DNA from: a virus
Length of the DNA stretch: 21,526 nucleotides
Reading direction: 5' to 3' (one strand)
Virus record (IMG/VR): IMGVR_UViG_3300021081_000023
Coordinates: 1 to 21,526 of that record
The notes below the pieces were generated by a model. The model had not been told where the DNA came from. It saw nothing but the letters and a program-made list of their open reading frames with translations, and did no database searches. A program made the position numbers and the translations under genes. Below, in pieces: positions 7,506 through 13,382 of this stretch (the first letter of the stretch is position 1; each line of letters begins with the position of its first letter).

Positions 7506-8372
7506 CTACTGGGGCATGGACACGTCGGCCCCGTCCACCACAAACCCGTTTCCGGCCAGCCAAGCGGCATTGATCACGCCACTGATGGCGTTTTTGGTTT
7601 TGGTGTCCAGGCTCTTGTCCTTGTTCAACTCGCGGAATGAAAAGACCTTCAACTGATTGATGGGAGTCGTTCCCTTTTCCAGCAGTCCGGTCACCACTCC
7701 GATAGCGATGTTGTTCATGTCATCGTCTCCGGCCGGAGCCTCCGCCTGGGCCTCCTCAGCCGCCGCCGCCGTGGCCGTAGCCGTGGTGGCAGCCGCCGCC
7801 ACCGAATTGGTCTTGGCCGCCGCCCCCGTGGGTTTGGCCGCCGTCGCCGCCGCCGTCGCCGTCCGTTTGGCTCCGGCTCCCTTCTTGTCCCAGGGCAGAC
7901 TGATCACTTTGTCCACCACCAGGATCTGGGCTTCCCGGCCCTCTTTTTTCTGGACCGTGAACGCGCCGTCCCGCTTGGGGGCCGGTTTCCGGACCACGTG
8001 GAACTTGGAGCCCTCCAGGATGCTGATATCGTCCTTAAGCGGCGTCAGGTCCCCCCCGGAGTCCGTGATGGACCGGATGAAGTGGTACCAGTTGGACGAC
8101 TGGGTCAGATGCTCTTTCCCGTTCGGGCTGATCAGCGTCTTTCCGTCATCGTCCGGATTGGGTTGGAAGTTGTCCAGGCTACCGGCGCTGAGGAATTCCT
8201 CATGCTCGTCGGAGCCATCCAACGGCTCCATGGTGATCCGGCAAGCCAGTACCGGGGGATTGACCGTACCCTGGTAGTCCCACTCCGTCCAACGCAGGTT
8301 GGTTAGGGTGACATCCACATCCTGCATGAGCCCGCCCCTGATATAGGTGTCGGGGTGCAACATGATTCCCAT
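7506..8372 (-). CDS. Candidate single-strand DNA-binding/recombination accessory protein with Ala-rich linker
   Basis: A 288-residue protein in three parts. Residues 1-165 look like a beta-rich domain (DVDVTLTNLRWTEWDYQG, ACRITMEPLDG, SILEGSKFHVVRKPAPKRDG, REAQILVVDKVISLPW). Residues about 168-225 are a low-complexity Ala/Thr/Lys linker ending in an acidic patch (EEAQAEAPAGDDD). Residues about 226-288 form a compact helical domain (IAIGVVTGLLEKGTTPINQLKVFSFRELNKD...NAISGVINAAWLAGNGF). ATG at 8372 has AGGAG 8 bases upstream. No family was recognised by motif. A DNA-binding domain, linker and C-terminal module, next to a helicase and nuclease, resembles how phage ssDNA-binding proteins are built, but that function is only a suggestion. 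Confidence 0.6.
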   Translation of the reverse strand: MGIMLHPDTYIRGGLMQDVDVTLTNLRWTEWDYQGTVNPPVLACRITMEPLDGSDEHEEFLSAGSLDNFQPNPDDDGKTLISPNGKEHLTQSSNWYHFIRSITDSGGDLTPLKDDISILEGSKFHVVRKPAPKRDGAFTVQKKEGREAQILVVDKVISLPWDKKGAGAKRTATAAATAAKPTGAAAKTNSVAAAATTATATAAAAEEAQAEAPAGDDDMNNIAIGVVTGLLEKGTTPINQLKVFSFRELNKDKSLDTKTKNAISGVINAAWLAGNGFVVDGADVSMPQ

Positions 8373-8437
8373 GTTTTTTTCTCCTGTTTTGTCTTTCCCG
8401 GCCCCCCCTCTGGGAGGCCGTCTGTCTGCCCCAGGAA

Positions 8438-8456
8438 AAGTTTAGAGTCTAAACTT
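8438..8456. promoter_or_regulatory. Operator candidate B, between helicase and Ala-linker protein genes
   Basis: AAGTTTAGAGTCTAAACTT is a perfect 19-base palindrome about a central G. It lies in the 173-base gap after the helicase stop, about 65 bases before the ATG at 8372. No clear sigma70 promoter was found next to it. Confidence 0.78.
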
Positions 8457-8545
8457 CCCATTACTTTTGCCATCCGGGGTCATTATCGTCAATGGGTTAC
8501 GGACCAAGTGGCAGGGGCGGTCCGGCCCAAAAGAGCCAAAGAAGA

Positions 8546-10186
8546 CTAATGGTTTATGAGGTCTATCAGGTCCAGGGCCTTGGGAGCCTGGGGGACCTCC
8601 ACCATATGCCTGACCAGACCGCGCCACCAGTTGGGGTAGTGGCCGGGGAACCGTTTGAGGGCCGCCTGGACCGAATCGTCGATGACGAAGTTTTCACACT
8701 GGTCGTCGTCGGCACGGGTACCGCGTCCGGTGGATTGGACCAGGGTCATGGCCATTTCGTAGCTGAGATAGGAGCCGTCCTTATCCATGCGGGCCTTCAT
8801 CACGGCGGATTTGAGATCGGGGAATGGGGCTTTGCAGATGATCTGAAATTCACATTCGGTGTAGGGGAAGTCATAGCCGGTGGAGACTGACGGGGTGACC
8901 AGGACCACGGGCTCCCGGCTGGACTTGAATTCCTCCACTGTACGCATGGCCGATCCGGGCCGGTTGTCGTTGAGGATCATGGTATGGCTATGGCGGGAAG
9001 AGGCCCGGATACGCTTGGCACGGTCGAAAGAGACGGTATGAATGATGCCTTTGCGGTCCCGGCGGCCGTCCAGGATTTCGTCGATCCGTTCCACCAGCAT
9101 CCAATAATCGGCTTCGTCGGATTTGTAGTTCAGCTTGACGGTTGGGATGAAGTGGACCGGGGAGCGCGAGGGTGGGAAAAATGAGTCGTAGTCGTAGAAG
9201 CGGGAGGAGTCTGGAGGGCAGCCCAGCATCTGGAGAGTCTTGGGCATCATGGTGGCTGAAATGAGACGGATATTGGGGATGCCCTGGAACAGGATCTCTT
9301 CGGCGTATTCCTTGGCCCAGACAAGCTGAATCCTGAAGCCGTCCTCACGGCCATGGACGGCGTCCACAACCCACTGGCCACGTAGCTTGATCAGGATCTC
9401 CAGTTTGGACACAAGGCGCTTGTAGCTTTTAAGGCGATCCATGGCGGACGGTCCGCCGTCCAGGCCCATGAGCATCTTGGTGGCCAGCTCGGTGGCCAGT
9501 TGCTGGACCTTGCCGATGTTGGCCTGGGCAAACGCGGTCCACTCTTTGGGATTGAGCGGCCAGCGTGGCCAGTCGGTTTGCAGGACCCGGATCACGTCAT
9601 AGGCCGTCATATAGACGTTGACGGCGTCACAAATGAAGCCGGGGGCGTCGTGGGCTTCATCCAGGACCAGCAGATCGAATTCGCCCAGGCCGTCCCCGTA
9701 TTGGTTGATGGCGCACCAGTAGGCGTAGTTGGTGACCACCAGTTGGGAATCCATCGCCGTGTAGTACTGCTCACGGTAGGGACAGTCCGTTTCGTTGCGG
9801 CGTTTTTTCGACTCGTGACAGCCCATGTGTGGTCCGTCCTCACACGTCCGGGGCCGGTCGTGCGGGGCCTCTATACAATCGAAGTTTCCACGGCCCTTGA
9901 CGGCGACCAGACCACAATGTCCGAAGTCGGCCAGTAGCTGGTCCTGGAGTCCCTTGGTGGCGGTCAGGATACAGGTCCGGCAACCCCGCATCATGGCCTC
10001 ACCCATGTAGACCAGACTTTTACCGGAGCCGGTGGGCATGGCATGGGCCACGAATCGACGGTTTGAATCCAGACCGGCGCTGATAGCTTCCGTCTGGCCC
10101 GGCCGCCATGCCTTGAACTTGGGTGGCAGGCCCAGGTCATGGGGCGACAGACCGGACAGGGCCGGGTTGACGCTGGTGGCTTTCAT
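8546..10186 (-). CDS. XPD/DinG-like superfamily 2 DNA helicase with Fe-S cluster cysteines
   Basis: A 546-residue ATP-dependent helicase. Motifs in order: Q-like AWRPGQTEAI (26-35), Walker A MPTGSGKS (50-57), motif Ia LTATKGLQDQL, four cysteines (104, 115, 123, 135) in the position of the XPD/DinG 4Fe-4S domain, VTNYAYW (151-157), DEAH box LVLDEAHD (173-180), motif III LISATM (308-313), TPSVSTGYDFP (431-441) and motif VI QSTGRGTR (484-491). It is shorter than E. coli DinG (over 700 residues) but holds all core motifs. ATG at 10186 has GGAG 8 bases upstream. An array of heptamer repeats lies between it and the upstream gene. Expected polarity is 5'-3', from the family. Confidence 0.92.
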   Translation of the reverse strand: MKATSVNPALSGLSPHDLGLPPKFKAWRPGQTEAISAGLDSNRRFVAHAMPTGSGKSLVYMGEAMMRGCRTCILTATKGLQDQLLADFGHCGLVAVKGRGNFDCIEAPHDRPRTCEDGPHMGCHESKKRRNETDCPYREQYYTAMDSQLVVTNYAYWCAINQYGDGLGEFDLLVLDEAHDAPGFICDAVNVYMTAYDVIRVLQTDWPRWPLNPKEWTAFAQANIGKVQQLATELATKMLMGLDGGPSAMDRLKSYKRLVSKLEILIKLRGQWVVDAVHGREDGFRIQLVWAKEYAEEILFQGIPNIRLISATMMPKTLQMLGCPPDSSRFYDYDSFFPPSRSPVHFIPTVKLNYKSDEADYWMLVERIDEILDGRRDRKGIIHTVSFDRAKRIRASSRHSHTMILNDNRPGSAMRTVEEFKSSREPVVLVTPSVSTGYDFPYTECEFQIICKAPFPDLKSAVMKARMDKDGSYLSYEMAMTLVQSTGRGTRADDDQCENFVIDDSVQAALKRFPGHYPNWWRGLVRHMVEVPQAPKALDLIDLINH

Positions 10187-10212
10187 CTCTCACTCTCCAA
10201 TCCAATTCAATC

Positions 10213-10268
10213 GGGCAATGGGCAACGGGCAATAGGCAATAGGCAGTGGGCAACGGGCAACGGGCAAC
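10213..10268. repeat. Heptamer tandem repeat, eight copies of RGGCARY
   Basis: Eight consecutive 7-base units (GGGCAAT, GGGCAAC, GGGCAAT, AGGCAAT, AGGCAGT, then three GGGCAAC). They start one base after the end of the ribbon-helix-helix gene and run toward the helicase gene. They resemble short tandem heptamers known from cyanobacterial and some other genomes. Non-coding. Confidence 0.88.
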
Positions 10269-10877
10269 TCACTCCGTAGTCTGTTTGGGCAGTCCTGGCA
10301 GGGACGCGGGCGATGGCATCTCAACTACTTTGTTACCGTCCAGGACACGTTGGCTGGTAACCTTCCATTCGGCCATCCACTTCCGTTTCCAAACCGAATC
10401 CTTGACATTACTGATGGCGGCCCGGCACGAGTTCAGCACACGGGCCGCATCCTTGTGGTCTCCCCTGTCACGGTGGTCTATGGCGCGTTTGGCCATCAGG
10501 TCCAGGTGGTCCCGAATATTGACCATGATCTGATCGTCCCGTAACAGTTCGGTGTTGGCCTCCATGGCGCTGAGGATATGGCGGGGCATGGCGGGCTCCA
10601 GCTTGTGTAGCTTGAACAGCTCACAATAGACGGCGTGGACGATCAGGTCCTGGACGGTTCTGAAGGGGAATTTCTTACTGGCTACGATGAGGGCGATTTC
10701 TCTGGCCATATGGGGGCTCACGCGGATATCCAGGCGGCTAGAATGGCCATGTTCGTCCTGGGCCACCGACACCCACTCCTCGTTTGTGTACTTGGTATCC
10801 AGGTCCTCCGGCTCCTGGTGCATTTCCACCCAGGGCTTTTCGGTCCTGACTCTACCGGATTTCTCCGCCTTGGCCAT
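10269..10877 (-). CDS. Ribbon-helix-helix-like DNA-binding protein
   Basis: A 202-residue protein with a segment at about 47-86 (SRLDIRVSPHMAREIALIVASKKFPFRTVQDLIVHAVYCEL) that reads as beta strand, helix, turn, helix, as in ribbon-helix-helix regulators. The N-terminal 45 residues are polar (EKPWVEMHQEPEDLDTKYTNEEW). The C-terminal 110 residues are helical (NTELLRDDQIMVNIRDHLDLMAKRAIDHRDRGDHKDAARVLNSCRAAISNVKDSVWKRKWMAEW). ATG at 10877 has GGAGG 9 bases upstream. Second gene of the early operon, so a regulator or nucleoid-type protein acting on phage DNA is plausible. The call rests on pattern only. Confidence 0.62.
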   Translation of the reverse strand: MAKAEKSGRVRTEKPWVEMHQEPEDLDTKYTNEEWVSVAQDEHGHSSRLDIRVSPHMAREIALIVASKKFPFRTVQDLIVHAVYCELFKLHKLEPAMPRHILSAMEANTELLRDDQIMVNIRDHLDLMAKRAIDHRDRGDHKDAARVLNSCRAAISNVKDSVWKRKWMAEWKVTSQRVLDGNKVVEMPSPASLPGLPKQTTE

Positions 10878-10900
10878 GACACCAATCCTCCAGAGCGGGA

Positions 10901-11257
10901 TTAGCGGCCGTCTCTGGGCGGGAATGGGTTCATGATAGGCAAGTGGAGGGGTGACTCCAGACGGCGGAGGGCCTTTTCAACGTTGGCCTTTTGGGCCTCC
11001 ATTACCGCGATGTTGGAGTCAACCGCTAATTTCTGGGCTTTGGTGAACAGTTTGAGCCCGGAAGCCAGTAGATCCAATTTCTCAATCTCAGTCCAGTTCG
11101 AACCACCAGTGGCCGCTTTCTGGAATTGCTCCATTGCTTTGGCCAGCGTCTCACTATGTTCGTTGGCTACGGCCAGACTGGCCTCCACCTGTTTCTTGAT
11201 GGTGTACAGTTCGGCTTTCTGTTGTTCTGGGCTTGTGGGCATCATGGCAGGCATCAT
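10901..11257 (-). CDS. Hypothetical coiled-coil-like protein, first gene of the early operon
   Basis: A 118-residue, almost wholly helical protein (PEQQKAELYTIKKQVEASLAVANEHSETLAKAMEQFQKAA, then WTEIEKLDLLASGLKLFTKAQKLAVDSNIAVMEAQKANVEKALRRLE) with a Pro-rich tail (PLHLPIMNPFPPRDGR). No enzyme motif. It begins with a duplicated MMPAMMP, so the exact ATG (11257, 11254, 11245 or 11242) is unsure; 11257 is best placed for the GGGAGA upstream. It is the first gene after the control region, and a palindromic operator candidate lies 24 bases before the start. Role unknown. Confidence 0.75.
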   Translation of the reverse strand: MMPAMMPTSPEQQKAELYTIKKQVEASLAVANEHSETLAKAMEQFQKAATGGSNWTEIEKLDLLASGLKLFTKAQKLAVDSNIAVMEAQKANVEKALRRLESPLHLPIMNPFPPRDGR

Positions 11258-11281
11258 GGCAGTGGGTCTCCCGATCTGAAC

Positions 11282-11294
11282 TTTAGTATCTAAA
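11282..11294. promoter_or_regulatory. Operator candidate C, upstream of the early operon
   Basis: Core TTTAGTATCTAAA differs from the perfect palindrome at one base. It ends 24 bases before the ATG at 11257. Its reverse complement is identical to site D on the other side of the divergent promoters. Confidence 0.75.
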
Positions 11295-11373
11295 GCCTAG
11301 CCGGGGCATCGGTTAGGCGGCCTTGGCGGGCCTGAACAGGACTCTACCACCGGGCGCTCCGGCTTGACAATGG

Positions 11374-11402
11374 GGTATATGTTGGGGTTGACTGGCAGGC
11401 AA
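11374..11402 (-). promoter_or_regulatory. Weaker divergent promoter for the early operon
   Basis: On the minus strand, TTGCCT (11402-11397) and TATACC (11379-11374) with a 17-base spacer, 4 of 6 matches in each box. It overlaps the regulator promoter, so the two would compete. Its transcript would cross site C before reaching the gene at 11257. Confidence 0.45.
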
Positions 11403-11416
11403 CTCCAAGATATAGT
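11388..11416 (+). promoter_or_regulatory. Sigma70-like promoter of the regulator gene
   Basis: TTGACT at 11388-11393 and TATAGT at 11411-11416 with a 17-base spacer, a near-consensus promoter. Transcription should start near 11423, giving a leader of about 16 bases before the ATG at 11439. Confidence 0.7.
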
Positions 11417-11438
11417 GGTTACCGGGAGGCGGGGAGCC

Positions 11439-11780
11439 ATGGATGAGAAAAGTTTAGATACTAAAGTCCCCAAGACGGTCCCCAATACGGTCTCTAGGAC
11501 GGCCCCCAAGATGGCCACCAAGGTGGCCACCAAGACGGCCCTGGGGGAGCGGGTGGCCAAGGCCGGGGGTGTGGTCAAGATAGCCCAGGCGGCGGGCGTG
11601 AGCAAGGGGTATGTTACCCACATCTGCCAAGGCAACAGGAGCCCCAGCCTGGACGTTCTGGCGCGTCTGGCCGTGGCTCTGGGTGTCAACATGACGGTGG
11701 TGATAGGGGAGATCGGGACGGCCCGGAAGTCTGGGAACTGGTCTAGCGAACCACCCTCAGGCGGTACTCGCACAGGGTAG
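11439..11780 (+). CDS. Cro/CI-type helix-turn-helix regulator, candidate lysogeny repressor
   Basis: A 113-residue protein and the only convincing plus-strand gene. Residues about 36-90 are an HTH domain: LGERVAKAGGVVKIAQAAGVSKGYVTHICQGNRSPSLDVLARLAVALGV, with IAQAAGVSKGYVTHICQGNRSP as helix 2, turn, recognition helix. Before it is an unusual Thr/Lys-rich tail built from six four-residue units (KTVP NTVS RTAP KMAT KVAT KTAL). There is no C-terminal cleavage domain of the LexA/CI type. ATG at 11439 follows GGGAGG 9 bases upstream and a sigma70-like promoter (TTGACT, 17 bases, TATAGT). A palindrome overlaps codons 4-9, suggesting self-control. The frame extends back to 11364, but that start lies upstream of the promoter. 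It could equally be a Cro-like or activator protein. Confidence 0.82.
   Translation: MDEKSLDTKVPKTVPNTVSRTAPKMATKVATKTALGERVAKAGGVVKIAQAAGVSKGYVTHICQGNRSPSLDVLARLAVALGVNMTVVIGEIGTARKSGNWSSEPPSGGTRTG
11453..11465. promoter_or_regulatory. Operator candidate D, inside the start of the regulator gene
   Basis: Core TTTAGATACTAAA, the exact reverse complement of site C. It covers codons 5-9 of the regulator (Ser-Leu-Asp-Thr-Lys) and lies about 30 bases after the expected transcription start, a good place for self-repression by blocking transcription. Confidence 0.72.
11472..11543 (+). repeat. Imperfect 12-base tandem repeat in the regulator gene
   Basis: Six in-frame 12-base units close to AAGACGGYCCCC encode residues 12-35 of the regulator. 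The units have drifted but the period is clear. Confidence 0.7.
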
Positions 11781-11991
11781 CCCCTTTAGGACCGAGACCG
11801 GGCCGGACGCGCCGGACTGCCAGCTTGTCCTCCACCAGACCGTTGAGGGCCACGACGCATAGGAATTTGGCCATGTGGATATGAGAGGGCTTGAGTAGTT
11901 CACTCACCTGGGCCGGGGTGAACCACTCATCGGGCAGGGACCGGGCGGCGTCCCGAAGGAAGTTGAGGACCTGGGTCTCACGGTCGGTCAT
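11743..11991 (-). CDS. Small winged-helix protein, excisionase- or regulator-like
   Basis: An 82-residue protein reading as a compact winged helix: DRETQVLNFLRDAARSLPDEWFTPAQVSELLKPSHIHMAKFLCVVALNGLVEDKLAVRRVRPG...LCEYRLRVV. ATG at 11991 shares ATGA with the recombinase stop and has GGAGG directly upstream, so it is made with the recombinase. Its 3' end converges on the regulator gene and overlaps it by 38 bases. Directionality factors are often small winged-helix proteins encoded beside the integrase, so that role is possible but not shown. Confidence 0.72.
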   Translation of the reverse strand: MTDRETQVLNFLRDAARSLPDEWFTPAQVSELLKPSHIHMAKFLCVVALNGLVEDKLAVRRVRPGLGPKGATLCEYRLRVVR

Positions 11992-12611
11992 TGCCTCCGT
12001 CCTCCGTTGCGTTTCCCTTTCTTCCTGTCGGCTTTCCAGTTTACGTCCACCCTGGGTTCCTCACCGGGCTTTTCATAGGCCAGCTTTTCAGTCCTCTTCC
12101 TCATCGGGCTGGTGAAGGCCGTGTATTCCATCGTGCTCAGGATCGAACGGTGTCCAAGCCAGTTCTGGACCGCCAGCAACTCCGCCCCCTTTTCCAGCAG
12201 ATGGACGGCGATGGAATGGCGGAGGGTGTGGCAATGGCGTATGTCGGCGGGCCACGACGCCGGGGCATACCGCTTGATCAGGTTGTCCAGCATCCGGCGT
12301 CCGATGCCATGGCCGTGGCGGGAGGGAAACAGCGGGCCGGGCTGGGAGCCCCTGACCCTGACCCATGCCGATACCGCCTTGACTTCGTCCGGACCGGCGA
12401 AGTACTGGCCGGAGTTGGAGCCCTTGAGCCGTTTGATGAACAACTGGCCCGTGTCCGGCCTCCAGTCGTCAAGTTGGATCGTGGCCACTTCCGACGCCCT
12501 TAAGCCCCGCCAGTACATGACCGTGAAAAGGGCGTGGTCACGAGCTGAGGCGGCCTTGGTCCTCTCCAGGAGTTCTCCCACCTGTTCCTGGGTGGCGTAT
12601 TTGATAGGCAT
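11988..12611 (-). CDS. Tyrosine recombinase/integrase, catalytic domain only
   Basis: A 207-residue site-specific recombinase. All catalytic residues are present: Arg38 (RGLRASEV), Lys63 (RLKGS), His128 and Arg131 (CHTLRHS), His154 (WLGHRS) and the nucleophile Tyr163 (MEYT). The usual N-terminal core-binding (SAM-like) domain of phage integrases and XerC/D is missing, so the size resembles FimB/FimE invertases and solitary recombinases. The C-terminus is a basic tail (NWKADRKKGKRNGGRRQ) that may help hold DNA. ATG at 12611 has GAGAGGA 7 bases upstream. It is followed by a small winged-helix gene. No attachment site was found beside it. Integration, dimer resolution or DNA inversion are all possible. 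Confidence 0.88.
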   Translation of the reverse strand: MPIKYATQEQVGELLERTKAASARDHALFTVMYWRGLRASEVATIQLDDWRPDTGQLFIKRLKGSNSGQYFAGPDEVKAVSAWVRVRGSQPGPLFPSRHGHGIGRRMLDNLIKRYAPASWPADIRHCHTLRHSIAVHLLEKGAELLAVQNWLGHRSILSTMEYTAFTSPMRKRTEKLAYEKPGEEPRVDVNWKADRKKGKRNGGRRQ

Positions 12612-12629
12612 GATCCGGTCCTCTCCGTT

Positions 12630-12947
12630 CTAGTAACCTACAGCCGACATGACCGCTCCCGGCTCCGGCGTCTGGAGTAAAAACGTGATCGTGTTCCCAT
12701 CCCTGACATAGTCCAGGCCTTCCTTGTATCTGATCCCGTTCCAGAACACCATATACCAGACGGGGGCCTCTCCAGACGGTAATGAGACGGTGAAGACGTT
12801 CTGTTCAACCCCCCTGGTGATCGTCAGATCGGTCAACACTCTTCCGGCAGCCACAAATCCTCCTATAGCCTCCATGGCGGCTTTAACCATGGCCGCCACG
12901 TTGCTCATAGTGAGAATTCTGATCTCCCTTTGCCGCTTGTATCTCAT
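12630..12947 (-). CDS. Small beta-rich virion-like protein
   Basis: A 105-residue protein whose second half (FTVSLPSGEAPVWYMVFWNGIRYKEGLDYVRDGNTITFLLQTPEPGAVMSAVGY) has the pattern of a short beta-domain found in phage tail and fibre proteins: a 'xxNGxxxxxGxDYxxxGNTITFxxxPxxGxxxxxxY' module. The N-terminal part is helical (NVAAMVKAAMEAIGGFVAAGRV). Start may be ATG at 12947 (GGAGG 12 bases upstream) or ATG at 12908. It is odd to find such a gene between a zinc-ribbon gene and the recombinase, away from the virion operon. Confidence 0.65.
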   Translation of the reverse strand: MRYKRQREIRILTMSNVAAMVKAAMEAIGGFVAAGRVLTDLTITRGVEQNVFTVSLPSGEAPVWYMVFWNGIRYKEGLDYVRDGNTITFLLQTPEPGAVMSAVGY

Positions 12948-12956
12948 ACCCCCCGG

Positions 12957-13298
12957 TTACCTCCAATGCGGTTCGTACTGGGCATCGGCGTAGCGCGATT
13001 GAGGAAAGGCGGCCACCATAGCCCGGTCCGCTTCAAACAAATCGGCCTCGGTCAACGCCGGGTAGCGAAGGCGGTATTCCACCATCCGGAGAGCGGACGA
13101 TTTAGAGCCATGGCGGGCTATCTCCATACGCTCCCTGTGCAACGCCGTTTCCAGCCTGCCCAACTGCCTCAGCATGACCCGTACCAGCCCATCCATGACC
13201 TTACAGCGGGGACAGAGCCGGTACGGGCGTAGTTTCCGGAATGGGATAAGGTGGCAGCTACAACGCCTGGGCTGTCCGGATAGGTTCGGTCTGGGCAT
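12957..13298 (-). CDS. Small zinc-ribbon-like protein
   Basis: A 113-residue basic protein with CSC near the N-terminus and CPRC about 16 residues later, a possible four-cysteine zinc site. A helical region follows (VMDGLVRVMLRQLGRLETALHRERMEIARHGSKSSALRMVEYRLRYPALTEADLFEADRAMVAAF). Start is ATG at 13298; TTG at 13307 is an alternative, since GGAGGT sits just upstream. No family recognised. It lies between the dockerin gene and the small virion-like gene. Confidence 0.6.
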   Translation of the reverse strand: MPRPNLSGQPRRCSCHLIPFRKLRPYRLCPRCKVMDGLVRVMLRQLGRLETALHRERMEIARHGSKSSALRMVEYRLRYPALTEADLFEADRAMVAAFPQSRYADAQYEPHWR

Positions 13299-13334
13299 AC
13301 CATCCAATGACCTCCGGCCACCATTCTATTGTGG

Positions 13335-13382
13335 CCACCAGTCCGGCCACCAGTCCGGCCACCAGTCCGGCTACCAGCGTTC
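13335..13382. repeat. 12-base tandem repeat downstream of the dockerin gene
   Basis: Three exact copies of CCACCAGTCCGG and a partial fourth that runs into the 3' end of the dockerin gene. The adjacent GGCCAC/GTGGCC pair (13316-13336) could form a 6-base hairpin. It has no T-tract, so it is not called a terminator. Confidence 0.75.

Noticed and set aside
13316-13336. GGCCAC/GTGGCC hairpin as a terminator
   Set aside because: No T-tract on either strand and only a 6-base stem with a 9-base loop.
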